From JAJXWB01 sp046349085 (GTDB taxonomy: Bacteria; Pseudomonadota; Alphaproteobacteria; Rhizobiales; Beijerinckiaceae), in the NCBI GenBank assembly GCA_046349085.1, contig JAXMDA010000008.1, forward strand, positions 1-64,000: a stretch of 64,000 nucleotides of DNA, in the 5' to 3' direction. Both the position numbers and the translations under genes were made by a program. Positions within the stretch are counted from its first letter, which is position 1, and each line of letters begins with the position of its first letter. Of the stretch, positions 62,944 to 64,000 are shown one piece after another. The notes beneath the pieces were generated by a model that was not told the origin of the DNA, ran no database searches, and worked only from the letters and a program-made list of their open reading frames with translations.

Positions 62944-64000
62944 ATGTCGGACTATTTCGATCGTTACGAGACGCGCCCGTTGAAGGCGCGCGAAACTGCA
63001 TTTTTTCGCGATCTTCGCGCGGTATTGAAAATTTCGCGTGCGCGCGCATCGGCTCTGCGCCAGCAACTCAAGGGCGTCGATATCGACGCAATCAAGAGCC
63101 GTTCCGAACTCGCCAAGATTCCGGTTATTCGCAAGAGCGACCTCAAGGCGATGCAGGGCGACAATCCGCCGTTCGGCGGACTGGCCGCGGTGCGCGCCAT
63201 GCAGCTCAAACGCATCCTCGTTTCGCCGGGCCCGATCTTCGAGCCGGAAGGTTTCGGCAAGGACTGGTGGGGCGCGGCGCGCGCGCTCCATGCCGCCGGT
63301 CTGCGCAAGGGCGACCTGATGCTCAACGCCTTCTCGTATCATCTGACGCCCGGCGGCCACATCATGGAAAGCGGCGCGCATGCGCTGTCCTGCACCGTCA
63401 TTCCGGCCGGCGTCGGCAACACGGAACAGCAGCTCGAGGCGATCCAGTATCTCAGGCCGACCGCCTATTGCGGCACGCCCGACTTCCTCAAGGTGCTGCT
63501 CGACAAGTCGCGCGCGGCCGGCATCGACGCCTCCTCGATCAAGCGCGCGCTCGTGTCCGGCGCAGCATTGCCCAACAGCCTGCGCGAAGAACTCGAGAAG
63601 GCCGGGGTCGCGACGCGGCAATGCTACGCCACCGCCGATCTCGGCGTGATCGCCTACGAGTCGGACGCGCGCGAAGGCATGATCGTCAACGAGGGCTGCC
63701 TGCTCGAGATCGTGAAACCCGGCACCGGCGATCCCGTGCCGGAGGGCGAGGTCGGCGAAGTCGTCGTCACGCGGCTCAACGCCGATTATCCGCTGCTGCG
63801 TTTCGCCACCGGCGACCTCTCGGCCGTCCTGCCCGGCAAGTCGCCCTGCGGGCGCACCAACATGCGCATTCGCGGCTGGCTCGGCCGCGCCGACCAGACG
63901 ACCAAGGTCAAGGGCATGTTCGTGCATCCCTCGCAGGTCGCGGAGATTTCGCGCCGCCATCCGGAACTCGGCCGCCTGCGTCTCGTCGTCAGGCGCGAGA
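62944..64000 (+). CDS. Phenylacetate-CoA ligase-like AMP-binding enzyme, 3' cut by window end
   Basis: The first 352 residues of an adenylate-forming ligase of the phenylacetate-CoA ligase family (PaaK-like). It shows DIDAIKSRSELAKIPVIRKSDLKAMQ (the PaaK N-terminal pattern), AFSYHLTPGGHIMESGAHAL, TAYCGTPDFLKVLLDKS, the active-site motif RQCYATADLGVIAYES, and VTRLNADYPLLRFATGDLSAVL before RADQTTKVKGMFVHPSQV. The first ATG is 123 bases after livF. It probably activates an aromatic or related acid brought in by the transporter. The C-terminal part is missing. Confidence 0.9.
   Translation, partial: MSDYFDRYETRPLKARETAFFRDLRAVLKISRARASALRQQLKGVDIDAIKSRSELAKIPVIRKSDLKAMQGDNPPFGGLAAVRAMQLKRILVSPGPIFEPEGFGKDWWGAARALHAAGLRKGDLMLNAFSYHLTPGGHIMESGAHALSCTVIPAGVGNTEQQLEAIQYLRPTAYCGTPDFLKVLLDKSRAAGIDASSIKRALVSGAALPNSLREELEKAGVATRQCYATADLGVIAYESDAREGMIVNEGCLLEIVKPGTGDPVPEGEVGEVVVTRLNADYPLLRFATGDLSAVLPGKSPCGRTNMRIRGWLGRADQTTKVKGMFVHPSQVAEISRRHPELGRLRLVVRRE

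Overview
The window is a GC-rich bacterial chromosome segment with densely packed genes on both strands. GapR, DUF1285, DUF6111 and DUF1036 proteins, an Omp31-like porin, a ROSE-type RNA thermometer and a Zur box of rhizobial type all point to an alphaproteobacterium of the order Hyphomicrobiales (Rhizobiales). The genus cannot be fixed from the sequence. I saw no rRNA, tRNA, CRISPR array, integrase, transposase or prophage gene, so this is mostly core chromosome with a few accessory modules.

Layout. 1-6 kb: start of serA (cut by the window edge), an alpha/beta hydrolase, an MFS transporter, a small heat-shock protein behind an RNA thermometer, a Pro/Ala-rich exported protein and threonine aldolase. 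6-13 kb: glutamate synthase, with gltB and gltD separated by a glutathione S-transferase gene. 13-25 kb: cell-envelope and exported proteins (two L,D-transpeptidases, two SGNH-fold proteins, an RNase T2, an Omp31-like porin, a Na/Pi cotransporter), plus RlmJ and a short-chain reductase. 25-36 kb: NUDIX-DUF6111-CCA/poly(A) polymerase genes and a DUF1285-DUF3574 pair, divergent from a MoxR-DUF58-BatA/DUF4159-VWA operon. 36-46 kb: CBS protein, pyruvate kinase, glycerate kinase, N-formylglutamate amidohydrolase, MAPEG protein, HAD phosphatase, GapR, a periplasmic glucan protein, an amine oxidase and an ACAD10/11-like acyl-CoA dehydrogenase. 46-51 kb: a zinc-acquisition island. 51-55 kb: two Crp/Fnr regulators, a WD40 protein, a DMT permease and small proteins. 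55.7-64 kb: a branched-chain-type ABC transporter operon flanked by two acyl/aryl-CoA ligases, the last one cut by the window end.

How genes work together. The zinc island starts at a near-perfect Zur palindrome (46864-46880). It runs through a 70-residue His-rich membrane protein, an ABC ATPase, a permease and a binding protein, all coupled or nearly so, followed by a G3E GTPase with a His-rich loop. Together they look like a zinc-starvation uptake and delivery module. The liv operon pairs an importer with two CoA ligases, suggesting uptake and immediate CoA activation of a carboxylic acid. hsp20 combines a sigma-32-like promoter with an RNA thermometer that folds over its ribosome binding site.

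Several palindromic dispersed repeats occur: three members of a cgtcattgcgag family, a pair of C-rich/G-rich arms inside the MoxR operon, and a related palindrome lying inside the coding start of the zinc-binding protein gene.
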